From NCBI GenBank assembly GCA_902774335.1, contig CACYHW010000011.1:1-64000 (forward strand): DNA of 64,000 nucleotides. The letters run 5' to 3'. This DNA is from an uncultured Bacteroidales bacterium (GTDB lineage: Bacteria; Bacteroidota; Bacteroidia; Bacteroidales; Bacteroidaceae). The translations under genes were made by a program, and so were the position numbers. Shown here one piece after another: positions 45,160 to 53,474 of this stretch; positions within the stretch are counted from its first letter, which is position 1, and each line of letters starts with the position of its first letter. The notes below the pieces were generated by a model. The model made no database searches. It saw only the letters and a list, made by a program, of their open reading frames with translations, and was not told where the DNA came from.

Positions 45160-45717
45160 ATGAAAAGAACTATTCTGACAGTAGCCGCTGCATTGATGAT
45201 GGCTACTTGTGTGATTGCCCAGGATATTCCTGCAGGCATGCGTATGGAACTTATCGAGAGTGAGGATGACAGTCACGATCAGTACACCATCTTCAAGTAC
45301 AAGGAGAAAAACGGAAATGAAGGCTATTACATGGGCGTGGGTTACAAGATTGAACTCCTGGGGCTGGTGCGTGACGATATAACCGATATGTCCATATCAC
45401 ACATGGATGAGGTGTGTTTCCCCATGGGCAGCACAAGACAGGAGGTGATTGATAATCTGGATTCTTACCTGGAACTGCTGGACAAGCCCGCCGGTACAAC
45501 CGTTGAATTCCCGTGCAGGATAAACAACGGAGTTGGATTAGGCCAGGAGTCCAAATCAACCTGCATAGTAACCAAGCGCTTCCTGCAGGGCAAGCGGCTC
45601 TGTTTCCACTTTACCAGCGGCAACCGTACCGCCGAGGCCGACCTTCGCAAATCATCCATAAAATCGATGAAGCTAAGCGTAAAGCTGGATATGAAACTGC
45701 ATCCAAATAAGGATTGA
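45160..45717 (+). CDS. Secreted hypothetical protein
   Basis: 185 residues with a clear signal peptide (MKRTILTVAAALMMATCVIA, cleavage near AQD). The mature part is mixed alpha/beta with no motif I recognise. Two Cys (in EVCFPMG and STCIVTK) and a third in LCFHF could form a disulfide. The ATG at 45160 begins the signal peptide. It ends at a hairpin shared with the convergent dipeptidase gene. Confidence 0.75.
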   Translation: MKRTILTVAAALMMATCVIAQDIPAGMRMELIESEDDSHDQYTIFKYKEKNGNEGYYMGVGYKIELLGLVRDDITDMSISHMDEVCFPMGSTRQEVIDNLDSYLELLDKPAGTTVEFPCRINNGVGLGQESKSTCIVTKRFLQGKRLCFHFTSGNRTAEADLRKSSIKSMKLSVKLDMKLHPNKD

Positions 45718-45760
45718 AAAATAGTACAATTGGGGCCTGACCCCTTTTGTACTATTTTAC
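45717..45760. terminator. Bidirectional terminator
   Basis: AAAATAGTACAA-TTGGGG / CCCC-TTTTGTACTATTTT hairpin between convergent genes, with A- and T-runs on both sides. Confidence 0.85.
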
Positions 45761-46444
45761 CGGGAAGGTAAAGTAGGTATCAGGATAAGGTTCATCCTTG
45801 AGGGTGAAATGCCACCACTCTGAATCCAGCGGCTTGAATCCGTGACGCAGCATTGCATCACGAAGGATCATGCGGTTGGCGAACTGCACATCGGTAATAC
45901 CGCGGTAATCAGGATGGCTCTCTGTTCCGAACCAGTCAAATGTGCCGCCCATGTCCACCTCTTTCTCGGTTGTCATGTCAAAAAGGGTCAAATCAACTGT
46001 TGATCCGCGTGTATGGCCAGACTTGGCCATTATGTAGTCAAGTTCAAACAGGCGGCTTTTATCTACATCGGGATAGAAGTAGCGGCGCATGGTGGTATCA
46101 GCCACATCGGCAGCCCATCGGACAAAATGGTCTACTGCACACTGCGGGCGGTAGGCATCATATATCTTGAGCCGATAACCGAGGCCGATGACATCGTCAC
46201 TGACCGCCTTGAGGCTGTCGGCAGCCCTGCGTGTAAGCAAGGCGACGGGAGCCATATATCCGTCTATGCGGGTGCCTACAAAGTTGTAGGTGCCGTAATA
46301 GCGTATTTCCAGGATAACATCAGGAACCACATCTGTAATGGCAACAAAGTCACTTGAGTCCAGCTCCTTAACTGTGTCGGCCGACTGTTCGCAGGCAGAA
46401 AGAGTTAAGCAGACTGCCATAAATAGTGCTAAGTACTTTCTCAT
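45752..46444 (-). CDS. VanX-like D-alanyl-D-alanine dipeptidase, lipoprotein
   Basis: 230 residues with lipobox LSAC (Cys18). All VanX active-site features are present with the right spacing: zinc ligands His144 and Asp151 (SGHTRGSTVD) and His212 with catalytic Glu209 (EWWHF), plus Arg99 in DAYRP. VanX/DdpX enzymes cleave D-Ala-D-Ala. As a lone surface or periplasmic lipoprotein without vanHA it is more likely used for peptidoglycan peptide salvage than vancomycin resistance. The start ATG at 46444 begins the signal peptide; a minus-strand -7 box (TATATTTG, complement of 46471-46478) is 27 nt upstream. Confidence 0.9.
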   Translation of the reverse strand: MRKYLALFMAVCLTLSACEQSADTVKELDSSDFVAITDVVPDVILEIRYYGTYNFVGTRIDGYMAPVALLTRRAADSLKAVSDDVIGLGYRLKIYDAYRPQCAVDHFVRWAADVADTTMRRYFYPDVDKSRLFELDYIMAKSGHTRGSTVDLTLFDMTTEKEVDMGGTFDWFGTESHPDYRGITDVQFANRMILRDAMLRHGFKPLDSEWWHFTLKDEPYPDTYFTFPVK

Positions 46445-46489
46445 ATTCTTTATTAGTCCTTTTATGATTCCAAATATACAAAAAATAGA

Positions 46490-46512
46490 TGACACAGGGA
46501 ACTGATCCTTCT
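46490..46512 (+). repeat. 23-nt direct repeat, copy 2
   Basis: See copy at 45077-45099; here it lies between the dipeptidase promoter and the integrase, close to the presumed left end of the mobile element. Confidence 0.7.
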
Positions 46513-46517
46513 GGAAA

Positions 46518-46557
46518 AAGAAATCGGCCTCAGAAGTATCTCTGAGGCCGATTTCTT
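46518..46557. terminator. Perfect 17-bp hairpin upstream of the integrase
   Basis: 46518-46534 is the exact reverse complement of 46541-46557 (loop AGTATC). It lies in the divergent region between the dipeptidase and integrase genes. It could insulate the element from chromosomal transcription or form part of the attachment region. Confidence 0.6.
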
Positions 46558-46582
46558 GTGATCCCGCCGGGATTTTTCTTTG

Positions 46583-46590
46583 TATCTTTG
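46583..46590 (+). promoter_or_regulatory. -7 box of the integrase gene
   Basis: TATCTTTG, 26 nt before the ATG at 46617; a short CCCG/CGGG hairpin precedes it. Confidence 0.6.
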
Positions 46591-46616
46591 TGATGTAAAT
46601 CAAAATAACCAATAGT

Positions 46617-48059
46617 ATGCCTACCAATTTCTTGTTTAAGGAGGATGGTGTCGTGACCATCCGTGTCCGCATACTCCGACGGGAGAACAATGAGAATCAT
46701 GAGTTATTGAGTATGAGACGGTACATAACCGGGCTTCATATCTCAAAGAAGGATTGGGAAACGTATAAGGGACTTAAGACGCAGAATGCGCGTGAGTCCT
46801 ATCTGCGTAAGAATCCTGAATTTGCCGAGAGTATCTATAAACTTGATGAGATACGTAGGCGTATTGATGAGTATGGCCTTAATCTGAGCAAGGAGACATT
46901 TAATGATATCCTCCACTCTGTACTGCATGCTAAGGAGATTGAGGAGATTCGTAAAAATCAGGAGGCCGCTGAGCAAAAGAAGCGGGAACGTGAGGAGGCA
47001 GCGAGGCGGAAGAAGCAGATGACTCTTTCTAAGTTCATTGATCAGTACATTAAGGATATTAAGGAGGAGAAGCGCACTACCCTGCAATATGGGCGGTCTT
47101 ACTCACGAGGGTCTAAGTTCAATACGGCTAATGCTTTGGGGCACTTTAAGGAGTTTATGGAGGATACGGGCATTGTGTATGACTTCCAGGATGTGGATTT
47201 GGATTGCTACAGCAAGTATAAGACTTGGCTGATGAACCGTGACATAAGCACGGTGAAGTTTAAGGATACTGAGCGTAACTATAAGAACAGCCGTAAGATA
47301 CCTAAGGGCGAGGAATTGCATTACTCTGACAATACTATTGGGCGGTTCATTAAGCAGCTGAAGGCGGTGCTTAGGGCGGCTGAGAGCCGTGGATATCCGG
47401 TTAATCCGGCTTACAAGAGTATTGAGTTTAAGGGGCAGGTGCAGGATATTGACGCTATCTATCTGACCAAGGCTGAGCTGGAGGCTATGGAGGCTGTCAA
47501 GCTGAGTAAGGAGGAGGATGGTAAGAATCTGGAGCTGGCCAGGGATATCTTTATGATTGGTGTTTGGCTGGCTCAGCGTGTGTCTGACTACAATAATCTG
47601 AAGCCTGAGAATATCAAGGTGATTGACAATGGCGGGACTCCTATTACTTACGTGTCGATACATCAGCAGAAGACCGGGCGCCTGGTGGAGATTCCTTGTA
47701 ATGCAAAAATCCGGGCTATTTTGGATAAATATCCAAAGGGACTGCCCCACCTCAGTGATGAGAAGATCAATACCTACATCAAGAGGATTGGACGGATGGC
47801 CAAGATCAATGAACTGATTGAGGTGAAGGAGTCACGCGGTGGTAAGGTGTATAAAAACTACTATAAGAAGTGCGACTTAATTTGCACACATACAGCACGT
47901 AGGACTGGTGCTACGCTTATGTACCTGGACGGGATTCCTATCTATGATATCATGAAGGTGACGGGTCACAGGAGCGTGGCTACGCTGGAGAAATACATCA
48001 GGGCGGATAAGCTGGAGGTGGCCCAGAAGCTGGTTTTGAAATACGACTACTTTAAGTAG
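46617..48059 (+). CDS. int: Tyrosine recombinase (integrase)
   Basis: 480 residues. N-terminal Arm-type DNA-binding domain (about 1-100) with a charged coiled segment (100-140), a SAM-like core-binding domain (about 145-285) and the catalytic domain. The catalytic set is Arg321 (LAQRVSDY), a Lys in HQQKTGR, His425 and Arg428 (THTARR), His451 (TGHRS) and nucleophile Tyr460 (LEKYIRADK). It integrates and excises the element at an attachment site that I cannot identify. The protein is of the Bacteroidota phage-integrase/conjugative-transposon type. Confidence 0.93.
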   Translation: MPTNFLFKEDGVVTIRVRILRRENNENHELLSMRRYITGLHISKKDWETYKGLKTQNARESYLRKNPEFAESIYKLDEIRRRIDEYGLNLSKETFNDILHSVLHAKEIEEIRKNQEAAEQKKREREEAARRKKQMTLSKFIDQYIKDIKEEKRTTLQYGRSYSRGSKFNTANALGHFKEFMEDTGIVYDFQDVDLDCYSKYKTWLMNRDISTVKFKDTERNYKNSRKIPKGEELHYSDNTIGRFIKQLKAVLRAAESRGYPVNPAYKSIEFKGQVQDIDAIYLTKAELEAMEAVKLSKEEDGKNLELARDIFMIGVWLAQRVSDYNNLKPENIKVIDNGGTPITYVSIHQQKTGRLVEIPCNAKIRAILDKYPKGLPHLSDEKINTYIKRIGRMAKINELIEVKESRGGKVYKNYYKKCDLICTHTARRTGATLMYLDGIPIYDIMKVTGHRSVATLEKYIRADKLEVAQKLVLKYDYFK

Positions 48060-48160
48060 GAACGGTGCTGAAACGCGAAAAAAGGCATAATAATGTCCTT
48101 AAATGGGCTTTATTATGCTTTTTTAGGTTTTGAACTAAAGCTTTTAATTTTATGATGTGA

Positions 48161-48225
48161 TATATTTGCGGCCGGATTAATTGAAATTTCACAATTGCGT
48201 TTGCATAACCTTAAAATTATCGACA
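48161..48225 (+). promoter_or_regulatory. Leader with -7 box and AACCTTAAAAYTATCGACA motif, copy 1
   Basis: TATATTTG at 48161-48168 is followed by a TGAAATTTCA palindrome and the 19-nt motif at 48207-48225. The same combination occurs at 51937-52029. A 19-codon reading frame (48227-48286) starts just after the motif and overlaps the next gene, so it could be a leader peptide. Confidence 0.5.
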
Positions 48226-48266
48226 TATGAGACTGCTATCTACATTACACTTATTGAAGCTTAGAG

Positions 48267-48908
48267 ATGAACGAATCCGAGTTTGATGTCCAGCAGGTCG
48301 TTATTAAGCAGATTAACAACCATGAAGTCAAATTGCTTTGGGATCTGGACTGGAAAAAGATTTCGGCTGGATTTAATGCCGAGAGTTTGAGAACTATTGT
48401 TACCAGGATTAACGAAGTTGGAAACCGCATTGCCGCTGTCAGAGCGTGTTTATCACATTACAGGTATTATCTGGTAGACAAAGACTACAACTATTACACG
48501 GAGCATTGGGACCGCGACTGCGCTTTTAAGACTCTGTGTGAGATGATTATCTGGGACCTGGAGGAGTCTCAGTGCTTTACTGTGAAAAGCTCCAATGTGG
48601 AGCTGCAGGCAAATGACCATGATGCCCTTGCTGCGGTGTTTGGCAGCGAGAAGGCCAAGAAGCTGCTAGCCAGGCTGTCTCCTGAGTTCTGCAGGAACGG
48701 ACGCTGGGGGCATGACATTAGCAAGACCTTTATTAGCCAGGTGGCCCATGTATTGAGCGGGCTCCTGGAAATCCCTGACAATAAGAAGTGGGTGTATTTT
48801 GAGAGGCTGTGGAACGTGGCCGGTCTGTCGAAGGCGTTCTATGGCCGGATGGGTAAGCCTCTGGATGAGAAGATCAAGATGCTATACCCGGAATACGCCG
48901 CATACTGA
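48267..48908 (+). CDS. Hypothetical protein of the mobile element
   Basis: 213 residues, no signal peptide, mostly helical. Recognisable only as a type of protein that accompanies VirE-like primase genes in Bacteroides elements; no motif or fold is named with confidence. It is acidic at the start and has a long helical stretch at about 45-110. It lies about 200 nt after the integrase stop behind its own promoter-like leader. Confidence 0.65.
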   Translation: MNESEFDVQQVVIKQINNHEVKLLWDLDWKKISAGFNAESLRTIVTRINEVGNRIAAVRACLSHYRYYLVDKDYNYYTEHWDRDCAFKTLCEMIIWDLEESQCFTVKSSNVELQANDHDALAAVFGSEKAKKLLARLSPEFCRNGRWGHDISKTFISQVAHVLSGLLEIPDNKKWVYFERLWNVAGLSKAFYGRMGKPLDEKIKMLYPEYAAY

Positions 48909-48920
48909 CTGGTATGATGA

Positions 48921-49041
48921 TGGTATAGTAAGGGGGTGATATTACTATCCGCCTACTATACCATTACTATCCATACCGCCCTACAGCCCCCTACGGAGGG
49001 GGTTGTTACTACCCCATTCTACTATCGCATCTACTATCGCG
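48921..49041. repeat. Iteron-like TACTAT array with GC hairpin
   Basis: TACTAT occurs at 48943, 48954 and 48965 with exact 11-bp period (followed by CC, AC, CC), once inverted at 48922-48930, and twice as TCTACTATCGC at 49018 and 49030 (12-bp period). A GCCCCCT/AGGGGGT hairpin (48986-49003) separates the groups. It lies upstream of the HTH and primase genes and may be a protein-binding or replication site. Confidence 0.6.
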
Positions 49042-49156
49042 GTATATACCGTGCTCTATCCGTTTTGGTTGTTCAACTTTGTGCCGTGACAACACGATTA
49101 GGCCTACTGAGTGTTTGCGAGAGACAAGTTGAAGTTTAACTAAAACAAAAATTACA

Positions 49157-49471
49157 ATGGATTTAGAGAATAGCCGGATTATGGCATCACTTACCGTTGG
49201 TGAGTTTAAGGAGGTAATTGGTGCGGTACTGGATGAGAAGGTGACTCCAAAGGAGGCTCCGCACGAGTATGGGCATGGTATAAAATGTATTATGGAGCGT
49301 TACGGCGTGTCCAAGACTACGGCCCAGGGACTGAAGGATAATGCCCTGAGGGATGCTGTGACGCAGAACGGGCGTATTATCAGGGTGGATTTGACGTATG
49401 CCGATGTGTTGTTTGGTCAGAGGAAGTATAACAAGAAGATGGGCACCTATGGAAGAGCTGAAGCAGAATAA
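49157..49471 (+). CDS. DUF3853-like HTH protein
   Basis: 104 residues. The segment YGHGIKCIMERYGVSKTTAQGLKDNALRDAVTQNGRIIRVD has the pattern of DUF3853 proteins: a short winged-HTH like excisionases, found beside VirE primase genes in Bacteroidota elements. It probably binds element DNA, for example the repeats just upstream. It overlaps the next gene by 23 nt. Confidence 0.72.
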   Translation: MDLENSRIMASLTVGEFKEVIGAVLDEKVTPKEAPHEYGHGIKCIMERYGVSKTTAQGLKDNALRDAVTQNGRIIRVDLTYADVLFGQRKYNKKMGTYGRAEAE

Positions 49472-50024
49472 GAAGAGAGAGTTCTGGAAGCCGGAGCCTA
49501 AGAGATTCTCATTCCTTAGGAAGGGTGTTTGGACTACGGAGCCTTGCGGGGTTATGGACCCCTACTCTGCGTATGTTTATATCAGGGATGGCGTGGCCAA
49601 GTACCAGACGGAGAGGCTTAGGGAGATTATGGACCCGGCGGCCTTTAAGAAGTATAAGCAGAGCCAGTTTGAAACGGTGATATTCAGCGGTGTGTATGAG
49701 AGGAAGTGTGATGAGGGGCTGCGGGAGCCTTCAGGGTATGTGTGCCTGGACTTTGACCATGTGGATGTGAAGGCTACGCGGGAGCTGCTTATGGGGCTGG
49801 AGATGTTTGAGACGGTGCTGATGTTCAGGAGCCCCTCAGGGCACGGCGTTAAGTGGGTGGTGAATAACAAGACTCTGTTTAACCATAAGGCGTTCTATGT
49901 GGCGGTCTATAACTACCTGAAGGAGACGTATCATTTGGTGGCTGACCTGGATGCGGCAGACCTATCGCACGGGTGCCTGCTGCCTTGGGATCCGGATGTG
50001 TACATCAATCCCAACTTTATGTAA
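49449..50024 (+). CDS. VirE N-terminal/BT4734-like primase-associated protein
   Basis: 191 residues. FSGVYERKCDEGLREPSGYVCLDFDHVD and FRSPSGHGVKWVVNN match the VirE-N/BT4734-like domain, which resembles the catalytic fold of archaeo-eukaryotic primases: the paired acids (DFDHVD) and the SGHG motif fit a primase-polymerase site. The ATG at 49449 overlaps the end of the DUF3853 gene by 23 nt; the frame is open upstream but the domain starts after it. The companion C-terminal half is the next gene, so this may be a two-gene form of a usually single-chain protein. Confidence 0.78.
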   Translation: MEELKQNKKREFWKPEPKRFSFLRKGVWTTEPCGVMDPYSAYVYIRDGVAKYQTERLREIMDPAAFKKYKQSQFETVIFSGVYERKCDEGLREPSGYVCLDFDHVDVKATRELLMGLEMFETVLMFRSPSGHGVKWVVNNKTLFNHKAFYVAVYNYLKETYHLVADLDAADLSHGCLLPWDPDVYINPNFM

Positions 50025-50061
50025 ATGAATGAGCATAACTTACACTAATTCAATAGACTGA

Positions 50062-51870
50062 ATGGGTGACGTTGAATTTGATATCGAGAAGTGGTTCAAG
50101 CCGGATGGCGGGAGTGATTATACCCCGCTGTCCGGGGCGGACGCTCCCCGGAATGCTCCGCAGAGCCTGTATGAGGATGTGGAGACGGTGATAGGCAGAA
50201 TTGAGGCCAGACACCTGGATATAACGGCCGATTACAAGGACTGGATTACCATTGGGCTGGCGCTGGCGGACGGGTTTGGAGAATCAGGAAGGAGCTATTT
50301 CCATAACGTGAGCCGGTTCTACCCTAAGTACAAGGCTAAGGAGACGGATAAGGTATATAGCCAGTGCGTGAAGAGCCATAAGGGGTTGGCCACGATACGG
50401 ACGTTCTTCCAGAAGGCCAAGGATGCGGGGGTTGATATCAGGACACGGAGGTATGTGAGTTCGCCAATATCGCCAGTTTCGCCAAGGCCTGAGAGTGGCG
50501 TAATTGCCACCGGTGAGGGCGTGGCGAATATGGCGAAAGTGGCGAAGACGGAGCGGTTGGGCAGTTTTGCGGAGCGGGTTGAGGCACGGTTGCCTGATTT
50601 TCTTAGGATGGTGGCCATGCACGGTGAGACGAGCCAGGAGAAGGATGTGCTGATACTGGGCAGCATCACTACCCTTTCGGCATGCCTTCCGAACGTGAGC
50701 GGGCTGTATGACGGTGTGGAGGTGCACCCTAACCTGTTTTTCTTTCTGACGGCAAGGGCCAGCAGCGGCAAGGGAAGGTTGAATCTGTGCCGGCTGCTGG
50801 TGGAGGGCATCCATGAGCGGCTGTTTGAGATCTACAAGCTGGAGAGGCAGCAGTATGAGATGAAGAAGAGCGAGTATGAGGCCAGCAAGAGCAGCGGGAC
50901 ACCGCGGCCGGAGCCTCCGGTTAAGAATATGCTGTTTATACCGGCTAACAGCAGCGCTACATCGGTCTATCAGATTCTGGGTGAGAGCAATGAGCGGGGG
51001 CTGATATTTGAGACTGAGGGCGATACGCTGGCCTACTCTTTTGCAAGCGATTTTGGCAACTTCAGTGACGGGTTCAGGAAGGCTTTCCACCATGAGCCTA
51101 TAAGTTACCACAGGCGCAAGGATGACGAGCATGTGGATATAAAGCACCCTCAGTTGACTACTGTATTGAGCGGCACACCTGAGCAGCTGCGGAGCCTGGT
51201 TAAGGATGCGGAGAACGGACTGTTTAGTAGGTTTATCTACTACAGACTGGACAGCGGGTTGACTTGGAAGAATGTGTTTGCCACACCTACCGGTAAGAGC
51301 CTGAACACGGTGTTTGAGGAGCTGGGGCGGAGTTTTGCGGAGTTCCATGCGAAGCTGATGGAGGCGCCCTACCTGCACTTTTGCCTGACGAGCGGACAGA
51401 TAGAGAGATTCAACGATTACTTTACTGTGATCCAGGAGCGGATGTACAGCCAGTTTGGTGAGAATATAATAGCCAGCGTGAGGCGAATGGGCCTTATCTT
51501 TTACCGCATAGCCATGATTCTGACCACGCTGAGGATAATGGAGACCGGTGACTTTTACTCTAACCTGGTATGCAGTGAAGAGGACTTTAGTACAACGATG
51601 TGCCTGGTTGATGTGATACTGCAGCATACGGCCGATGTGTATGTGGAGGTGTGCGGCAGCGCGGAGCCGGCTGCCCAGGAAAGGCACTCACAGAGGCTGA
51701 AATTCTACGATGCCCTGTCCGGTCAGTTTGACCGGAGCGGTTATGTGAGCGTGGCCACCGGCATGGGCATTCCGTCCAGGACTGCCGACAGATATATAAA
51801 CCATTTTTGCCAGAACGGGACTCTGGAGCGGACGGCGTTTGGGGCCTATAGCAAGGTTGAGCAGCAGTGA
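50062..51870 (+). CDS. PriCT-2/DUF3987 replication protein
   Basis: 602 residues. The first 130 residues (ADYKDWITIGLALADGFGESG ... YSQCVKSHKG) form a primase C-terminal 2 domain. From about 170 a DUF3987 helicase-like ATPase follows, with a P-loop-like ARASSGKGRLN and downstream FETEGDTLAYSF. A winged helix ends the chain (about 555-600). Together with the preceding gene it should act in replication of the excised element. It lacks the helicase features needed for a confident enzymatic call. Confidence 0.8.
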   Translation: MGDVEFDIEKWFKPDGGSDYTPLSGADAPRNAPQSLYEDVETVIGRIEARHLDITADYKDWITIGLALADGFGESGRSYFHNVSRFYPKYKAKETDKVYSQCVKSHKGLATIRTFFQKAKDAGVDIRTRRYVSSPISPVSPRPESGVIATGEGVANMAKVAKTERLGSFAERVEARLPDFLRMVAMHGETSQEKDVLILGSITTLSACLPNVSGLYDGVEVHPNLFFFLTARASSGKGRLNLCRLLVEGIHERLFEIYKLERQQYEMKKSEYEASKSSGTPRPEPPVKNMLFIPANSSATSVYQILGESNERGLIFETEGDTLAYSFASDFGNFSDGFRKAFHHEPISYHRRKDDEHVDIKHPQLTTVLSGTPEQLRSLVKDAENGLFSRFIYYRLDSGLTWKNVFATPTGKSLNTVFEELGRSFAEFHAKLMEAPYLHFCLTSGQIERFNDYFTVIQERMYSQFGENIIASVRRMGLIFYRIAMILTTLRIMETGDFYSNLVCSEEDFSTTMCLVDVILQHTADVYVEVCGSAEPAAQERHSQRLKFYDALSGQFDRSGYVSVATGMGIPSRTADRYINHFCQNGTLERTAFGAYSKVEQQ

Positions 51871-51936
51871 TATAAGCATAACCCCTGATGTGGATGTAAT
51901 ATTATTTATTTGGACGACAGAAACGAAATAAAACGC

Positions 51937-52530
51937 TATATTTGCAGTGCTCTTGGGCCGGCGGGCCCAGGTTCTAAGAAGAAGATTGTATTCTGCTTTA
52001 GTTTCGCGGCAACCTTAAAACTATCGACAACTATTAAGTAACCGTCAGTGAAACATGAGCCGGATGCATGTGTAAGGTGTATATGTACCCCTGAAAGGGT
52101 CCGACATATCCCCTTCCGCATGGCATCTTGGTGCTGTTTCAGACGGTTGGGGTCATGTCGATATACCTTAGGTTGGCTGGATGGCATTAAGATTGCCATG
52201 CGGATCCATTTTTATACTTGTACGATAGCGCAGCGACAGCGGTTACTTAGTTGGTCAATCCCGGAACTAACAGCAACCCCAACATCCGCCCAATAACCCC
52301 CTACTCACCTCCAACACGCCACATGCAGCCGGACAGAACTGTGCCCGACTTGGATGACCGTTGTACGATGGCGGATGACAGCGGCCCTGAGTTGGATGGG
52401 TGGCTGCTGGTTAGCCCACTCTTGTGCAGATATTGGTGTGTGATTGGAACGGTGTGTCTCGGGGCGATGGCGGGTGTGTGGTCCAACAATAAAAGAAAGG
52501 AGCACAATCACTTGTACTCCTTTCCAAAGA
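51937..52530 (+). ncRNA. Candidate structured non-coding transcript
   Basis: A promoter-like TATATTTG at 51937 and a terminator-like hairpin at 52495-52524 enclose about 580 nt with several inverted repeats and no good reading frame. The 19-nt motif it shares with the leader at 48207 suggests a functional RNA or a protein-binding site. Alternative: remnant of a deleted mobilization region. Confidence 0.35.
52495..52530. terminator. Hairpin between replication module and cargo
   Basis: GAAAGGAGCACAA pairs with TTGTACTCCTTTC with one mismatch (loop TCAC). No long T-run on the plus strand, so termination is likely but not certain. It can also serve the convergent minus-strand gene ending at 52551. 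Confidence 0.6.
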
Positions 52531-52550
52531 CCATGAGACTATTCTAATAA

Positions 52551-53159
52551 CTATTCAATTATGTACTTGCCTTTATAGGACTGGCCGGTGGAGAGTGTCA
52601 GTTCCAGGAGGTAACTGCCGGCGTCGGTTGAGGTGGTAATGCTCAGCGTATTGGTATTGCTTGCGTTGGACCACACCTGATAGTCTTCATAGCGGGTTAC
52701 ACTAGCGTTGATGTAGGTGACAGTGGTAGCGGCATCGATGTACACTACTCCCCCGATGTGGTAACAATGCGGAGCCTGAGCACTGTTGCGGAAACGTGGC
52801 AATGTGCCTCCTGAGTTGGGGTCCGGAATGATGGGAATGTCATCGGGTTCGTTTGATCTTACGCGCGGAACGGGGACGCCACCGCCTCCTGGCTCGGGTT
52901 TGATGGGAATAACTTCGTCACCTTGGGATGTCAAGCGGGGAATGGGATTAGGGTTGGGATCTGGATCAGGTAACGGTTTGATGGGGATGTCATCGTAATC
53001 CAGGGGCGCAATGCGCGGACCTTCAGGTGTAGGTATCGGCGTCTTGATGACGGGGATGACTTCCGGATCATCTCCACTAGGCTGGGCCATTACGCTGATT
53101 GATAAACTGGGCATGAGAGCCAATGCGATCACTAAGAGTTTTTTCATGTTTGTTTTCAT
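52551..53159 (-). CDS. Secreted proline-rich repeat protein
   Basis: 202 residues. After the signal peptide (ending near VMAQ) come four units of about 25 residues, each opening with an acidic pair and IP (EVIPVIK, DDIPIKP, EVIPIKP, DDIPIIP) and containing Pro-rich and P-R segments. The C-terminal 65 residues (SYLLELTLSTGQSYKGKYIIE at the end) resemble DUF3244/secretion-tail modules of Bacteroidota. The ATG at 53159 is chosen; Met5 is possible. A strong promoter lies upstream. Likely surface or extracellular; no known function. Confidence 0.72.
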   Translation of the reverse strand: MKTNMKKLLVIALALMPSLSISVMAQPSGDDPEVIPVIKTPIPTPEGPRIAPLDYDDIPIKPLPDPDPNPNPIPRLTSQGDEVIPIKPEPGGGGVPVPRVRSNEPDDIPIIPDPNSGGTLPRFRNSAQAPHCYHIGGVVYIDAATTVTYINASVTRYEDYQVWSNASNTNTLSITTSTDAGSYLLELTLSTGQSYKGKYIIE

Positions 53160-53474
53160 GATAGTGTTGATATTAAATTTGACACCCAAATTTAGAAAAT
53201 AAATGACGTTCCAACAACTTACATGGCACTTTTTGACAGACAAATTATCATGAACAAGATGCCGGTAGAGTGATTTGGTACAATTAAGAATAACAAAGGC
53301 TAATTAAGAATAGCCTAATATATTTGGTTTTGAAAATAATATACATAAGTTTGCGGTATCTAGTACCCAGAGGGGGATTCCATCGAAGCCTGAAGTGCTA
53401 GAGATGATGTCCCTTTTGGTTTATATGGTATTAAGAAAACATGTGTTTCATGATATAAGATTTCATGACGCGAC
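53160..53474. other. Intergenic region between cargo genes
   Basis: Apart from the promoter at 53187-53217 and small palindromes near 53436-53466, nothing is recognised. No gene longer than a few dozen codons is credible. Confidence 0.55.
53187..53217 (-). promoter_or_regulatory. Promoter of the proline-rich protein gene
   Basis: On the minus strand TTG (53215-53217) and TAAATTTG (53187-53194) are separated by 20 nt. Confidence 0.7.

Larger units (their letters stand above)
51871..52550. other. 680-nt interval without supported gene
   Basis: Only short frames of poor quality are present. It holds a -7 box (51937-51944), a GC hairpin (51951-51970), the second copy of the 19-nt motif (52011-52029), a perfect 10-bp inverted pair CCGCATGGCA/TGCCATGCGG (52116-52125, 52194-52203) and a terminator near 52495-52527. 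See the candidate transcript entry. Confidence 0.6.

Noticed and set aside
45752-46444. Vancomycin resistance gene
   Set aside because: The VanX active site is present, but there is no vanH, vanA or regulator, and the protein is a lipoprotein; resistance is not supported.
48936-49139. Short plus-strand frame in the iteron region
   Set aside because: It is made of the repeat array (Tyr/Ile/Thr-rich) and lacks a good start; a DNA site is more likely.
50284-51687. Long minus-strand open frame opposite the DUF3987 gene
   Set aside because: Shadow of a gene with recognisable primase and ATPase domains; composition is Leu/His/Arg/Gln-rich without motifs.
52048-52547. Two short plus-strand frames in the 680-nt gap
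   Set aside because: Cys/Arg/Trp-rich translations without any domain; they cover the inverted repeats and the terminator-like hairpin.
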